DNA of 64,000 nt, from assembly GCF_022682495.2 (NCBI RefSeq), contig NC_071388.1, positions 81,903,073-81,967,072 of the forward strand, in the 5' to 3' direction. Under the pieces are notes generated by a model. It saw nothing but the letters and a program-made list of their open reading frames with translations, had not been told where the DNA came from and did no database searches. The translations under genes and the position numbers were made by a program. This document shows, one piece after another, positions 11,102-22,924 of this stretch. Position 1 is the stretch's first letter. Each line of letters opens with the position of its first letter. The stretch is from Desmodus rotundus (lineage: Eukaryota; Chordata; Mammalia; Chiroptera; Phyllostomidae).

Positions 11102-12545
11102 ACAGAAGCTGTATCGAAGCTTTCTGTGCAAAATTGCTTGCTGAGCAGTTCCCATGTACGGAAATCTCTGTACTTGCCCTTCTGCCTTTCCTCTGGATTC
11201 TATCACTTCTCACTGTACCAGGGACGTGGCAAGACACTGAGACATTCTCCCAAACATTAATCTTTAGCTTCTGTGATTTTACTAGCTGTAAACACTCTCC
11301 ATCCTCTCTTATCCCAAACAACAACAAAGCAAGCCCTTCCTAAATCTCACCTTTCCCTTTCATTATGATTTTATTTCTTTTTTTTCCTAACAAAGCCATG
11401 GGTCTTTGAAAATAAGATACATTGCTGTCTCAAGTTCTTCAGTTTCCATAAAATTTCTACTTGTGAGGAAGACAGGTTTCAAAACAACAGAAAGCTTACT
11501 TTAAAACATGCATTTCCTCTGCCATATTGCATTTGACATTTCCTTTGGGAAAGTGTTACTTCAGTTTTGAAAAATGCTCCCTAGCTGATTTCCTTGTGAG
11601 AAATATCACTATGTTAATGCAATTCCTCAGAGTTAACACTCACTATTCCCCAAAGTCTTCTCACTATATGCCTCCCAACTGGCAAACTTGGATGCTATTT
11701 TCCAGCCTTATCTTAGTTGAACTCCCTAAAGTCTTTGAACTTATTGACTAGGCCCTTTTGGTAATCCTTTCTTGCCTAGGCTTCCATTGTACCCATTCCT
11801 TCTTTTTCCACTTACTGCTCGTAGTGATGTTTCTCCAGCCACCCTTCTCTTTTTCTATGATGTCCTTGAGGGTCTTAAGTATGTATAAAATTTCAGCCCA
11901 CTTATACATGGACAAATCTCAAATATGTCTCGAGAGGCCACATCTTTTTCTTGGGTCCTAATAAGTATGTTTCTGCTTCATGTACCTGACACCTTAAAAT
12001 CCATTTGAGTTCTACTCAAACCTTACATTCTTTAGCTTAAATATATTAATTATATTTAATTAATATATTTAATTATATTATAATTTATATTATAATTATA
12101 TTTAGTTCTCTGCCCTTCCTTCTAGTCTGTGAACTCATTAAACGCAAAAATTAGGACACATTTATCCTAGTATTTCCCCTAACTTACACTGTGTGGAGTG
12201 AAAGGTCAAATATTAAAAACTAACATATTTTATGGTCATCTTGTTTATGAGTACAGTGTATGTAAACTCTACAGAATGATCAAATTAACACAAAAGAACT
12301 TCCATAGAATTCTTAATTAACAGAGAAGTAATATAAGAATGTTACATGTGGTAAATGATAAAGGAACATTTTAATTAAATTTCTCTGGGCATATTCATGA
12401 TCTACAACTGTTGAAAATACTTCTTTGCTCGCCTGAAATATGAGAAATTATAACAATAGATGGTATTCACTTCTCCGATTAAGTATCAATAAGCTTTTTA
12501 TCGAGGAAGGAAAAGAGGCTGAATTGAAATAATTATGGTCTAACA
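11102..12545. other. non-coding DNA, possible faint L2 remnants
   Basis: No gene. 'ttctagtctgtgaactcatt' near 12120 resembles the L2 'tagactgtgagctcctt' block, but too little is conserved to call it. An AT-rich palindromic tract is listed separately. Confidence 0.4.
12037..12104. repeat. AT-rich palindromic tract
   Basis: Almost pure A/T with repeated 'aattatattta' and 'ttaattatat' units in both orientations, able to form cruciforms. Such tracts are common mutational hotspots and length-polymorphic loci. Confidence 0.75.
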
Positions 12546-12645
12546 TGAGGGTCAGCAACCTACAGCTGACACTGGCAGGACAAATGTGACCCATGGCTTG
12601 TTTTTGTGTAGTTAGCAAGCTGGAAATGATTTTTACATTTTAAAA
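12546..12645. mobile_element. probable hAT-Charlie fragment
   Basis: 'gagggtcagcaacctacagc', 'aatgtgacccatggcttg', 'tttttgtgtagttagcaagc' and 'atgatttttacattttaaa' follow the order of a common mammalian hAT terminal segment (ggtcggcaaact...ggcccg...tttttgta...gagctaagaatggtttttaca). Only one end is present and it is strongly diverged. Confidence 0.5.
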
Positions 12646-14033
12646 GGGTTGTTTAAAAAAAACCTAGAAGGAGGTGGAAAAAAGGGTAAGGAGGGAGAAA
12701 AAGGAGGAAGGGGACCGGATTCCTAGAGCTGGCTAAGTTCAGCAATGTCAAGTCAGGTTGGAAATACATTTATTTCAATCACAGCCCAAATCAAAATGAT
12801 AAACTTAAGATATATATCTGCTCATCAGCTCTATCAAGTAATTAAATTTGTAACATTTCCTATTAGATGTCAGATATGTCCAAAATAAACTAGCCTTTCT
12901 CATACTGTACAAAAGTCACAAAGACATTATAGTATTTAATAGGAGTGGAGAACACACTTAAGGCTTTCTCTTTTTAAAATAATGCCTGTAGGTATGCAAC
13001 TTATTTGATATCACTGTAAATGTGAGAAAGTACCTGGCAAAACAAATAGACAAAATACTTATTATAAAATTTGTTTCAGATTTTTACCAACCATTTGATA
13101 ATTACATTAAATTTATTTTTTCTTAGTTTTGACAGTAACAAAGTATGTTTGATATAAATTTAAAAATGAATTATTTTAACAAATTAGAAATTGGGGTTAA
13201 GTGAATCAAGATTCTTAAGATGCTCTAAGGAATATAGAAACATAGATGATACAACTGATGTCGCGTTACGGCAGACTTCACCCACACCTGGATGGCATGG
13301 GTGGTGTTTAGGAGAGTTGTTCTGGGACAATTTACCTTTACCATCCTCCTCTGTTCACTCACTTGTGCCACACTAAGTGAATTGCTCAATTCCTGCCACA
13401 ACTGCATTTTTGGCCTGCATCAAGTCCAGATCTGCATTTTCCCCTCGATATACTTATATGTTGTTATTTAAATACTAATTGAAGACTATGGTGAAAATAG
13501 GCCAAGAAGACATGTTTTGGAAGATCCAATATCTTTGTCTTTTCCCATCCTTCTCTAGGGTTCCTCTAATTTGTTCCCATCACTATCATGATTGTATGGT
13601 CCCAGGACTAACATTCTAGACTCAAGAGCTGTATTAGATGACAATGTACATGGGCTTCAGAGCTAGAAAAAGAAATATGACACTTTTCCTTGTCTCCTTT
13701 TACCTGAGGACCGTATGGATCTATAAATGACATACTTGCTTTGTGATTTACATGGATTAAAATTTGCAAATGAATATATAAAATGACAGATAAGTTGCAT
13801 AAACCTAAATGTAAACAAAGGCCTAAAAACTAGCATACAGTGTTAGAATTATGAACAAAGTCATAAAAAATTGTATGTTTAAAACTAAACTAAAAATGAA
13901 TGTAGAACTCAGGCTGGGAATATTCAGGGTGGGTGTGTTTTGGCCAGAATAACTATAAATGGAGATTGTCAAGTTGAAATAATGTCAAAATTGAACCTGT
14001 TTGATTGCTGAAGGTTTTGTTACACAGGAAGTA
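12646..14033. other. unique-looking non-coding DNA
   Basis: No gene or named element over about 1.4 kb. A purine-rich stretch lies near 12665-12715. Confidence 0.45.
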
Positions 14034-14738
14034 CAGTAGTTGCCCTTATCTGCAAGGAATATGTACCAAGACCCCTGTGACCAAACCCTACAAAGTATTT
14101 TTTTCTTTCACTTTTTAAAAGATTTTTAAAATTTATTTTTAGAGAGAGGGGAAGGGAAGGAGAAAGAGAGGGAGACAAACATCAGTGTGTGGTTGTCTCT
14201 CGAGTACCTCCTGCTGGGGACCTGGCCTGGAACCCCGGCATGTGCCCCAACTGGGAATCAAACCAACGACCCCTTGGTTTACAGGCCTGCACTGAGCCAC
14301 ACCAGCCAGGGCTATTTTTTTCTTTATGTACATACCTACAATAAAATTTAATTTATAAATTAAGCACAGTGAGAGTTTAATAACAATAAGTAATGATAAA
14401 ATAGAACAATCATAATAATATACTGTAATAAAAGATATGCAAATGACTTTGGGACCATTATTAAGAAAAATAAGGGTAACCTGATCATAAGCATTGTGGT
14501 ACCATGACAGTTGATCTGATTACAGAGACAGATTCCTAAGTGAGTAATGGGCAGGTAGCATATACAGCATAAATACATTGGACAAAGGGATGATTCATCA
14601 ATGTACTCGGTATGGTGAACATTTAAATCTCATGAATTATTTAATTCTGGAATTTTCACTTATTATTTTCAGACCACAGTTTATCATGGGCAATTGAAAC
14701 AAGGGAAAGCAAAACCATGGATAAGGGTGGGACAACTG
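14034..14738. mobile_element. MER2-type Tigger DNA transposon, split by a SINE
   Basis: The left TIR begins 'cagtagttgcccttatctgc'. The right end 'ataagggtgggacaactg' is its inverted counterpart. TA dinucleotides flank both ends (14032-14033 and 14739-14740), the expected target duplication. Internal blocks 'acatacctacaataaaattt', 'aattaagcacagtgagagtt' and 'atactgtaataaaagata' match MER2-type non-autonomous elements of the Tigger family. It was later interrupted by a Ves SINE at 14109-14312. No transposase is encoded. Confidence 0.85.
14109..14312 (-). mobile_element. Ves SINE (bat), antisense, inside MER2
   Basis: Antisense Ves: A/TAAA tail complement at the left, 'acatcagtgtgtggttgtct', 'gacctggcctggaaccccgg', 'aactgggaatcaaacc' and the head complement 'gagccacaccagccagggc' at the right. 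A perfect 13-bp target duplication (tatttttttcttt) flanks it at 14096-14108 and 14313-14325. Removing the SINE and one duplicate restores continuous MER2 sequence, so boundaries are exact. Confidence 0.93.
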
Positions 14739-14740
14739 TA

Positions 14741-15514
14741 CACAGAAAGATCAGCTAAGAGCATGATAATTTCACCAGGATTAAGAGGAGAGACAGAAGA
14801 ATCTGAGTTTAAATATGATATATGTTTCAGCTGTATAAAATTTCAGAAGCAAAATAAGACCCTTGTCATGAGCTGCTAGATTACAGGCAGAAATTTTTGG
14901 AATAGATTTATTTACCAAGTCTAGATAAGCATTTAATCACAGCAGAGTATTACATAAACTATTTGAAATAGTACAACTTTTCACCACAAGCTGCACTGCA
15001 ATTGGTCACCCAAGAACACTCTGGAAAGATGGTTTACACTTAATAGTCAAATGTATACAAAATAATAGTTGAATTGTTGAAATCAAAGGTAGTCTGGAGG
15101 GCAAGTTTTATCTTACTTTCTGGTGAAAATCTTTGGCACTCTGAGTGTAAAATAAAGTAGTTTACAAAGCATTAGCAAATAAGATTCCTTTCTAGTTTTG
15201 ATGGAAAGATTACAAAAGTTCTAAAAGGGCTTTGGAAATCACTGACTCAAAGAGAAAATTCATGAAAACTATGACCAAACCAAATTAAGTAGGTCCAACT
15301 CTGCTCAGCATTATAAAATATTTGCCAAAATGTTTCTTAAGTGGAACACAGAGGTGGCAACTTGGGTTTTATACAAAATCACTTAGGTCTTTCTGGAAAT
15401 CAGTTACAATGAAGTGCAAAGCTAAATCTCTCAATTCATTTATATAATATTTGAAAATCATGGGTAAGATCTCCAAGTAGGGCAGAAGATTAAAAAACCC
15501 AGGGTTACATAAAA
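14741..15514. other. unique-looking non-coding DNA
   Basis: No gene or named element. It ends where an L1 5' region begins. Confidence 0.45.
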
Positions 15515-16176
15515 TGAGTGAGGCTTGGATTTCAAGATGGTATTGAAGTAGGTAGAAGCTATATTCACCTCCTTCTAGGAGCAAACTGGAATGAAAACTA
15601 AATTAAATTACAATCATCATGAATAACCAACTGAAGACTAGTTGAAGAATAATCTTACAACCAAGGGTTTACAGAAGAAGCGACATCAAGACTGTTCCAT
15701 ATAGGTTGCCCAGAGCCAGTCACATGGAGTCTGACAATGGACTGCACCAGAATCCTTATCAAGAAGCTCAGAACCAACACACACATGGCCGGAAAACAGC
15801 AGTGGTGAATCCAATAAACTTCGCATGTAGCATATCCAAAGGGAGATTTCAGTAGACACTGAACACTGCTAAGGGGAATTCTGCTTTGTGTAGTCACAAC
15901 CTACACAGAAGTTCACAAACCATGGTCAGAGTTGAGCCCCACAGTCAGCCAGGCTGAGGATCGATCCATGCACAAACAGGTAACCAGCATTCAAGACTCA
16001 ATTAACCCACATGACCCACACAAGTAATATTTCTGGAGCAACCAACTCAGGTGATCAAGAAGACTGTACCACTGGGTGCCACAGGACACCTACTACACAT
16101 AAGGCCAGCTCACAAAGACTGGGAGTTATAGCAGATCAATATAATACATGGAAACAAATACAAAAAGGCAACCAAA

Positions 16177-17060
16177 ATGGGAACACAAAGAAGTAGACCC
16201 CAAATAAAAGAACAAGAGAACTCTCCAGGAAAAGAACTAAATGAAATGAAGGCAAGCAACTTAACAGATGCAGAGTTTGTAGTAATGGTTATAATAAATA
16301 CTAAAAAACTTAGTAAAAACAAAACAGCATAAAAAAGGACATGGAAAACATCAAAACAGTCAGAAATGAAGAATAATATATCTGAAATGAAGAATACATC
16401 AGGAAAAAAAGGTAGGTTGGATGAAGTGGAGGATTAAATAAGCAATTTGGAAGACAAGGTAGAAAAAAACCCACTAATCAAAGCAGCAAAATAATAATAA
16501 AAAATCAATTAAAAAGACTGAGTACAATTTAAGGGACCTTTGACACAACATAAAGTATAACAGCACAAGGATTGTAGAGGCACCAGAAGGAGAAGAGGGA
16601 GAACAATGGATCAAGAACCTATTGAAGAAATATTGACTGAAGACTTCCCTAACCTGCTAAAGGAAAAAGATATACAAGTACAGTAAATGCAGAGCACCAA
16701 AAAAGATGAACTCAAAGAGGTCCACACCAAAACACATCACAATTAAAATGACAAAGGTAGAAGACAAAAAGAGAATCTTGAAAGACACATAGTTACTCAC
16801 TACGGAGTTCCCATAAGACAGTCAGCTGATTTTTGCAACAGAAATTTTACAGGCCAGAAGGGCTTGGCAAGCAATATTCAAAGTGATGCATAGTAAGGAC
16901 CTTAAACCAAAACTACTTTTCCCAGCAAGACTATCATTTAATATTTAAGGAGAAATAAAGAGCTTTGCAAATAAGAAAAAGCTAAAGGAGTTTCTTTGCA
17001 CCAAAAAAGTATTACAAGATATGTTAAAGGGTGTCCTTTACAAAGTAGAAGAAGGGGGGA
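16177..17060 (+). pseudogene. L1 ORF1 pseudogene
   Basis: Starting at ATG 16177, translation gives MGTQRSRPQIKEQENSPGKE and continues LNEMKASNLTDAEFVVMVI to a stop after 52 codons. This is the characteristic mammalian L1 ORF1 N-terminus. Further downstream, frames resembling ENLERHIVTHYGVPIRQSAD (about 16775-16830) and QQDYHLIFKEK (about 16923-16955) correspond to the C-terminal domain of the RNA-binding chaperone. Multiple frame changes and stops separate these blocks. Confidence 0.75.
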
Positions 17061-17270
17061 AAAAGAACATAGTTAAATGAATAAAATGGCAATAAATACA
17101 TACCTGTCATGAATCATTTTAAATGTAATGCTTTAAATGCTTCAATCAAAACACATGGTAGCAGAATGGGTAAGAAAATGAGACCCATGTATATACTATG
17201 TACAAGAGACCCACCTCAGAACAAAAGATACATACAGACTAAAAGTAAAGGGATGAAGAAGATATTTCAT

Positions 17271-17500
17271 GCACTGACTGGTGTAGCCCATTTGGTTGGG
17301 CATAGGCCAGCAAAGCAGAAGGTCACTGGTTCAATTCCTGGTCAAGACACATGACTGGGTTGCAGTTTTGGTCCCCAATCAGAGCATATACAAGGGGAAA
17401 ATGATCAATGTTTCTCTCCCACATTGAAGTTTCTCTCCCTTGCTTTCTCTATCCCTTCTCCTCACTCTAAATAAGATTTTTCAAAAAAAAGCAAAAAAAA
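17271..17500 (+). mobile_element. Ves SINE, sense, inside L1 ORF2
   Basis: Diverged Ves: head 'gcactgactggtgtagccca', B-box-like 'ggttcaattcctggtcaa', 'gggttgcagttttggtcccc', 'atcaatgtttctctcccaca', A-rich tail to 17500. A target duplication 'atttcat' is seen at 17264-17270 and 17501-17507. Excising the SINE restores the L1 endonuclease sequence across the junction. Confidence 0.9.
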
Positions 17501-17920
17501 ATTTCATGTAAATGAAAAGGAAAAAATCAGGGATAGCAATATTTATATCTAACAAAATAGACTTTAAAACAAAAGGTACAGTAAGAGACAAAGAAAGACA
17601 TTACATAATGATAAAAGGAGCAGTCCAACAAGAGGATATAAATCTTGTAAACATTTAAGCACCAAACATAGCAGCACATAAATATGTAAAGCAAATCTTG
17701 GTGGACATAAATGGAGACATACTAAACAATGAATGAGTTAACAATGAGGTCAAAAAAAAATCAAAAGATAACTTGAGGCAAATAGAAATGAGACCAAACA
17801 ACCTAAATCTATGAGACAAAGCTAAAGTAGTCCTAAGAGGGAAATTCATAGCATGATAGGCCTACCTCAGAAATTAGAAATATCTAAAATAATCAATTTG
17901 AATTTACACTTAAAGTAATG

Positions 17921-17942
17921 AAACAACAACAACAACAACAGC
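17921..17942. repeat. short (AAC)n microsatellite
   Basis: About seven CAA/AAC units inside the L1 body. Confidence 0.7.
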
Positions 17943-20900
17943 AAACATAGCCCAAAGTGAGTAAAGAAAATAATAAAGATTGGAGAAGAAATAAACAAAA
18001 TAGGGTCTATAAAAACAACACAAAATATCAATGATACTGAGCTGGTTCTTTGAAAAAGAAATAACATTAACAAAACTTTAACCAGAGTCATCAAGAAAAT
18101 GGAGAGAGGACCCAAATAAATAAAACCAGAAACAAAAGGGTAGAAGTAACAACACACACCAAACAAATTAAAATATTGTAAGAAAATATTACGAACAAAA
18201 AAAATTGGACAATCTGGAAAAATTGGAGAAATTTCTAGAAACATAGAGTCTTCTGAAACTAAATCAGGAAGAATCAGAGAGTATCAATAGACAAATTATA
18301 AGGAGCAAAATTGAAGCAGTAATAAAAAAACTCCAACAAACAAAAGTCCTGGACCAGATAGCTTCACAGTTAACTTTTACCAAACATTCAAAAAAAACAA
18401 AACAAAAACTAACACCTATCCTTCTCAAACTATTCCTAAAATTCAAGAGGAGGGAAGATACCCAAGCTCATTTTCCAAGGTAGCATTATTCTAATTCTAA
18501 AACCAGATACAGACACTACAAAGAAAGAAAATACAGAGCAATATCCATGATGGACATAGAAACTAAAATGCTCAACAAAATATTAGCAAACCAGATCCAG
18601 CATTAAATTTAAAAAGTCATAGCCCATGATCAAGTGGAATTTATTCTGGGGATGCAAGGTTTGTATATTATCCACAAATCAATAATCATAATACAACACA
18701 TAAACAAAATGAAGGTTAAAAACCACATGGTCATATCAATAGATGCAGGATAAGCATTTTATAAAATTCAATACCCATTTATGATTAAAAAAACCCCAAA
18801 CCTCTCAGCAAAGTGGGGAAAGAGAGAACATAATAGAGGCCAAATACGATAAACTTACCACCAATGTCATATTCACTAGGCAACTACAAGCATTTCCTTT
18901 AAGATCAGTAACAATACTGAGAAGTCTGCTTTCACCATTCTTATCCAGTGTAGTACTGGTAGTCCTAGACACAGCAATCAGACAAGAAGAAGAAGTGAAA
19001 GGCATTCAATTTAAAAAGGAATAAGTAAAAGTGTCATTATTTGCAGATAGCATGATAGTGTATATAGAGAACCCTGAAGACTCTACCTCAAAACTACTAG
19101 AACTGATAAATAAATTTAGTAATGTACCAGGATACAAAATAAATATCCAGAAATCAGTTTCATTTTTATACTATCAGAAAGAGGAACTAGGAAAGCATTT
19201 TCACTTACAATTGCTTCAAAAAGTAAGATACTTAGGAATAAATTTATCCTTGAAGGTAAAAGACCTGAACTTGGAAATTTATAAGCCACTGAAGGAAGAA
19301 ACTGAAGAAGATACAAATAAGTGAAAGTATATACCAGGATCATGCATAAGAATTAACATCACCAAAATGGCCATATTAATTAAAGCAATCTATAGATTAA
19401 ATGCAATTCCTATCAAAGTAAAAATACCAATGGCATATTTAACAGAACTAGAACAAATATTCCAAAAATGTGTTTGGAATTACAAGAACCCCCAAATATC
19501 CACATAAATCTTGAGAAAGAATAACAAAGTTGGTGGAATCACATCACCTAAAATCAAACTAAACTAGAAGGCCATAGTAATCAAAACAGCAGGGTGCTGG
19601 CATAAACATGGACATATAGATCTATTGAACAGAATACAAAGCCCAGGAATAAACCTATAATTTTATACTCAATTGACATTTAACAAAGGAGGCAAAAACA
19701 TATGAAAATTGGACAGATATATACAAAAAAATGAAACTAAACCACCTTCCTATAACATACATAAGAATAAACTCAATATGGATTAAGGACTCAAATGTTA
19801 GACTCAAAACCATAAAAATCCTAGAAGAAAACATAGATAGTAAAATCTCAGACATTTCTCATAGCAGTGTTTTTTTCTGATATATCTCTTCGATCAAGGA
19901 AAACAAAAGAAGAAAGAAAGAAATGAGACTACACCAAACTAAAATGTATTTGTGCAGTGAAGGAAATCATCAACAAAATGAAAAGACAACCCACTGAATG
20001 GGGGAACACATTCGCCAATAATTTTGATGAGGGGTTAATATTCAAAATGTATAGGAAACTTATAAAACTCAACACCAAAAACAAACAATCCAATTAAGAA
20101 ATGGACAAAGACCTCAATAGGTACCTCTCCAAACAGTACATCCAGTTGGCCAATAGACATAAGAAAAAATGCTTATTGTCACTAATCCTCAGAAAAATGC
20201 ATATAACAACCACAATGAGATATCACCTCACACCTGTCAGAATGACTCCCATCAATAAATCAGCAAACAAGTGTTGGCGAGGATGTGGAGAAAAGGGAAC
20301 CCTAGTGCTCTGTTGCTGGAAATGCAGATGGGGCAGCCACTTTGGAAAACAGTATGGAGAAACCTCAAAAAATAAAAAATTAAATTGTCTTATGACTCAG
20401 AAATTCCATTTATTGAAATTTATCTGAAGAAACCTGAAACACTAATTCAAAAGAATACATGCACCTCTATGTTCATTGCAGCATTATTTACAATAGTAAA
20501 GATTTGGAAGCAGCCCAAGTGCCCATCAGTAGATTAGTGGATAAAAAAGTAGTGTTACATGATGAAATGCTATGCAGCCATAAACATAAAGAAATTTTAC
20601 ATTTTCTAACAGTATGGATGGACCTGGAGAATGTTATGCTGAGTGAAATAAGCTGGTCAGAGAAAGACAAGTACCAAATGATTTCATTCACATGTGGAAT
20701 CTAATGAACAAAATAAACTGACAAACAAAATATAAACAGACTGATACAGAGAACAAACTGACAGCTGTCAGAGGGGGAGAGGGGTGGAGGTTGGGTGAAA
20801 AAGGTGAAGGGATTAAGCAAAGAAAAAATCTCATAGAAACCACAAGATGGTGAGTACCAGAGGGAAAAGGGGGTTGGAGGAGATGGAATAGGGTAAATGG

Positions 20901-21047
20901 TAATAAATGATGATGGAAGGAGACTTGGCTTGGGTGGTGAACACACAATAGAATATACCCATGATGTATTATAGAATTGTATACTCAAAACCTATATAAT
21001 TTTGTTAACCAATGTCACCACAATAACTTCAATAAATTAAAAAAAAA

Positions 21048-22924
21048 GGTGTGATGCTTTTTAATTTTTTAACAATGGATGAGTATCAATTCATATGCAT
21101 CCCTGAATATTGATAATCACAGAAAGTCTTATTAATTTCCCTTATTGAGAAACATATATAACCCTTTAGATAAATTCATCTTTTTTAAAATAATTGAATT
21201 TCTTTAACTTTTTTGTTTTCAATTTTGGAGAGCAGGAGTCTTTGATTGTGAATAGTCCAGGTCTTGGTTGCAAAATAGGGCAACAAAATAAGGCAACATT
21301 ATAAAGAACATGTCTCTTCATATAGTGCCAGTCCTGAATATTACCCCCTGCCTGTTCGTGTTCCAGACCTCCAGACATCTCATATTTCTTCTTTATTTTT
21401 TTCAGGCAAATATAGTGTCAGCCATTTAAGTGTTCTTTCAGTGAAAATGCCCAAGCTTTTTGGATTGCTGCCTCCCACATCATTTGCATATTCACATTTA
21501 TTTTACTGCTCTGAGAAAATACCAGGAAGAGTTTTGTTGTTGTTGTTAATACTGAAATGATGATCTTTTCAAGTTATTTATTATAGTTTCATGAATATCT
21601 CAAGTAGAGCTTCATGTTCGTGAATTGCTTCCAAAATAGAGACTTCCATTGACTTTCCAAAGAAATGTAAGAGGGTGACTTTAGTGAGACAGGACATGAG
21701 GAAGATTAGACATATAAGATATACAATTAAATAATTTACTTTTAAAAGGAACTTTAGAGTTCATCTGGTCCAATAACATAGAAGTCTGAAGCTCCAGACA
21801 GTTAAGGATCACAGGGCAGCTCAGAGGAAACCATAATGTATGGCCTGGGTGAAGAAGAGTCTGTTTTGGTTAAATATTTCATTTAAGAAAGAATTACCCT
21901 TTACTATTCATCTTTTCTTTAATGGCTTAGATGGAAAGATACAACACAGCAGTCTGCATCCCTGGGAGGGGCTTTAATGTCTGCATGCACCCCCACTCAG
22001 AGACCAGTGTATGTTAGCCTCACAGAGAACGATGTAGTGGAGCTGTGGCGTCATGCCCTGGCCTCATGCGCTATGAAGACACAGACAGAGTGGCTTTGTG
22101 AAGGTGTAAGAGTGTAGTATTGCTAAAGTGGAACCTTTGCTGCCCCCTGAGAACTGGGCTGGGTTTAATGGATTATCTAGTCCCGCCCACTTTCCTGAGT
22201 ACATACCTGAGGTCAGAGAGGAAGGTGACTGAGTGGCATACTCAGAAAATGGCAGGGGCACCTGAGACCTCCGAACCGACTTCTGCTCCAAGGAGTGCCT
22301 TTTTCATCTTCCAATGCCGATTCTTACTAGGAAAATACAGGCTAGTTTGAGATTATTGGGGTTTTTTTGGTAAGGACTGTTAATACTTTGGGTTGAGTTT
22401 GCTTTATGTGCCAAATTGAAAGTTTGCCAGAAAGAGGAGTTAAGACATATACTAAAGGAAACAATTTAAAATTTGAATGTTCAGCTTCTCTGGGAAGTTT
22501 TATTTTGACCAAAAAAAGAAATATCTTATCTTTAAATATAATGAGTATTATGATTACAATTACTTGCATTCTGTGATCTAATAGGGGACTAGCAGGCTGA
22601 GACTCATGGGTAAACAGATGCAGAAAGTAGAGCCTTGTGCTATAGCCTCTTCAGTGGCTGTAATTGCAAAACTCTCTTCCATATCTTAGTAAATAAGAGA
22701 GTAAATAAATAAATAAAAACAAATTTTATGTTTCCCGAATTCTGATGAACACTTGCATTTTTACTCCATAAAAATCATGGTTCCTCCTTTGATGTGGCAT
22801 GTTAATTTTCTTAATTTATTAAAATACAGTTTACCGAGTGGAAAATAAATTATAATGTTGAGCAAACAGAAGTGTTCTTTTAGCTCTACCACATGATGTG
22901 ACAATTTGCCATTCCCACTTAGAA
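21048..22924. other. unique-looking non-coding DNA with a MIR-like relic
   Basis: No supported gene. A GC-richer part lies at about 22020-22330, without recognisable domains in any frame. A possible MIR-type relic is listed separately. An (AAAT)n-like run occurs near 22695-22720. Confidence 0.45.
21745..21830 (-). mobile_element. possible MIR-class SINE fragment
   Basis: 'gagttcatctggtccaataa', 'gaagctccagacagttaagg' and 'atcacagggcagctcagagg' resemble the block 'agatcatctagtcc...gaggcccagagaggttaag...cacagctag' of antisense MIR-type elements. Short and diverged. Confidence 0.4.

Larger units (their letters stand above)
17100..20700 (+). pseudogene. L1 ORF2 (endonuclease / reverse transcriptase) pseudogene
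   Basis: ORF2 encodes an AP-like endonuclease, a reverse transcriptase and a Cys-rich C-terminus. The endonuclease is recognised by QETHLRTKDTYRLKVKG-like sequence at about 17205-17255, is then interrupted by a Ves SINE, and loses its later part. RT fragments span about 18300-19320; the active-site box at 19040-19051 reads FADS, losing the second catalytic aspartate. The C-terminal region at 20101-20427 keeps [10 protein letters not shown] and the CWRGCG Cys-rich block. Stops and frameshifts occur throughout. Confidence 0.85.
15515..21047 (+). mobile_element. near-full-length, inactive L1 LINE, sense
   Basis: In order: a shortened 5'UTR (from about 15515, 'tttcaagatggtattgaagt'), ORF1 (16177 to about 17060), ORF2 (about 17100-20700), and a 3'UTR with a polypurine block (20770-20800) ending 'aataaattaaaaaaaaa' at 21047. 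A Ves SINE interrupts ORF2 at 17271-17500. Both ORFs carry many stops and frameshifts, the second half of the endonuclease is largely deleted near 17720-17750, and the RT catalytic motif reads FADS instead of FADD. It cannot retrotranspose. It is the longest element in the window. Confidence 0.9.

Noticed and set aside
10844..11343. Overlapping 91-120 codon frames on both strands
   Set aside because: They span a Tigger-like MITE and its flanks, overlap each other in conflicting frames and have no domain signal.
14139..14333. Frames with GVAQ and RQPHTDV motifs here and at 23958-24194 and 41683-41865, which look like a conserved protein family
   Set aside because: They are translations of Ves SINEs; the shared residues reflect repeat copies.
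17867..18244. 125-codon hydrophobic minus-strand frame that looks like a membrane protein
   Set aside because: It is antisense to A-rich L1 ORF2; T-rich complements always translate into Phe/Leu/Ile-rich pseudo-membrane segments.
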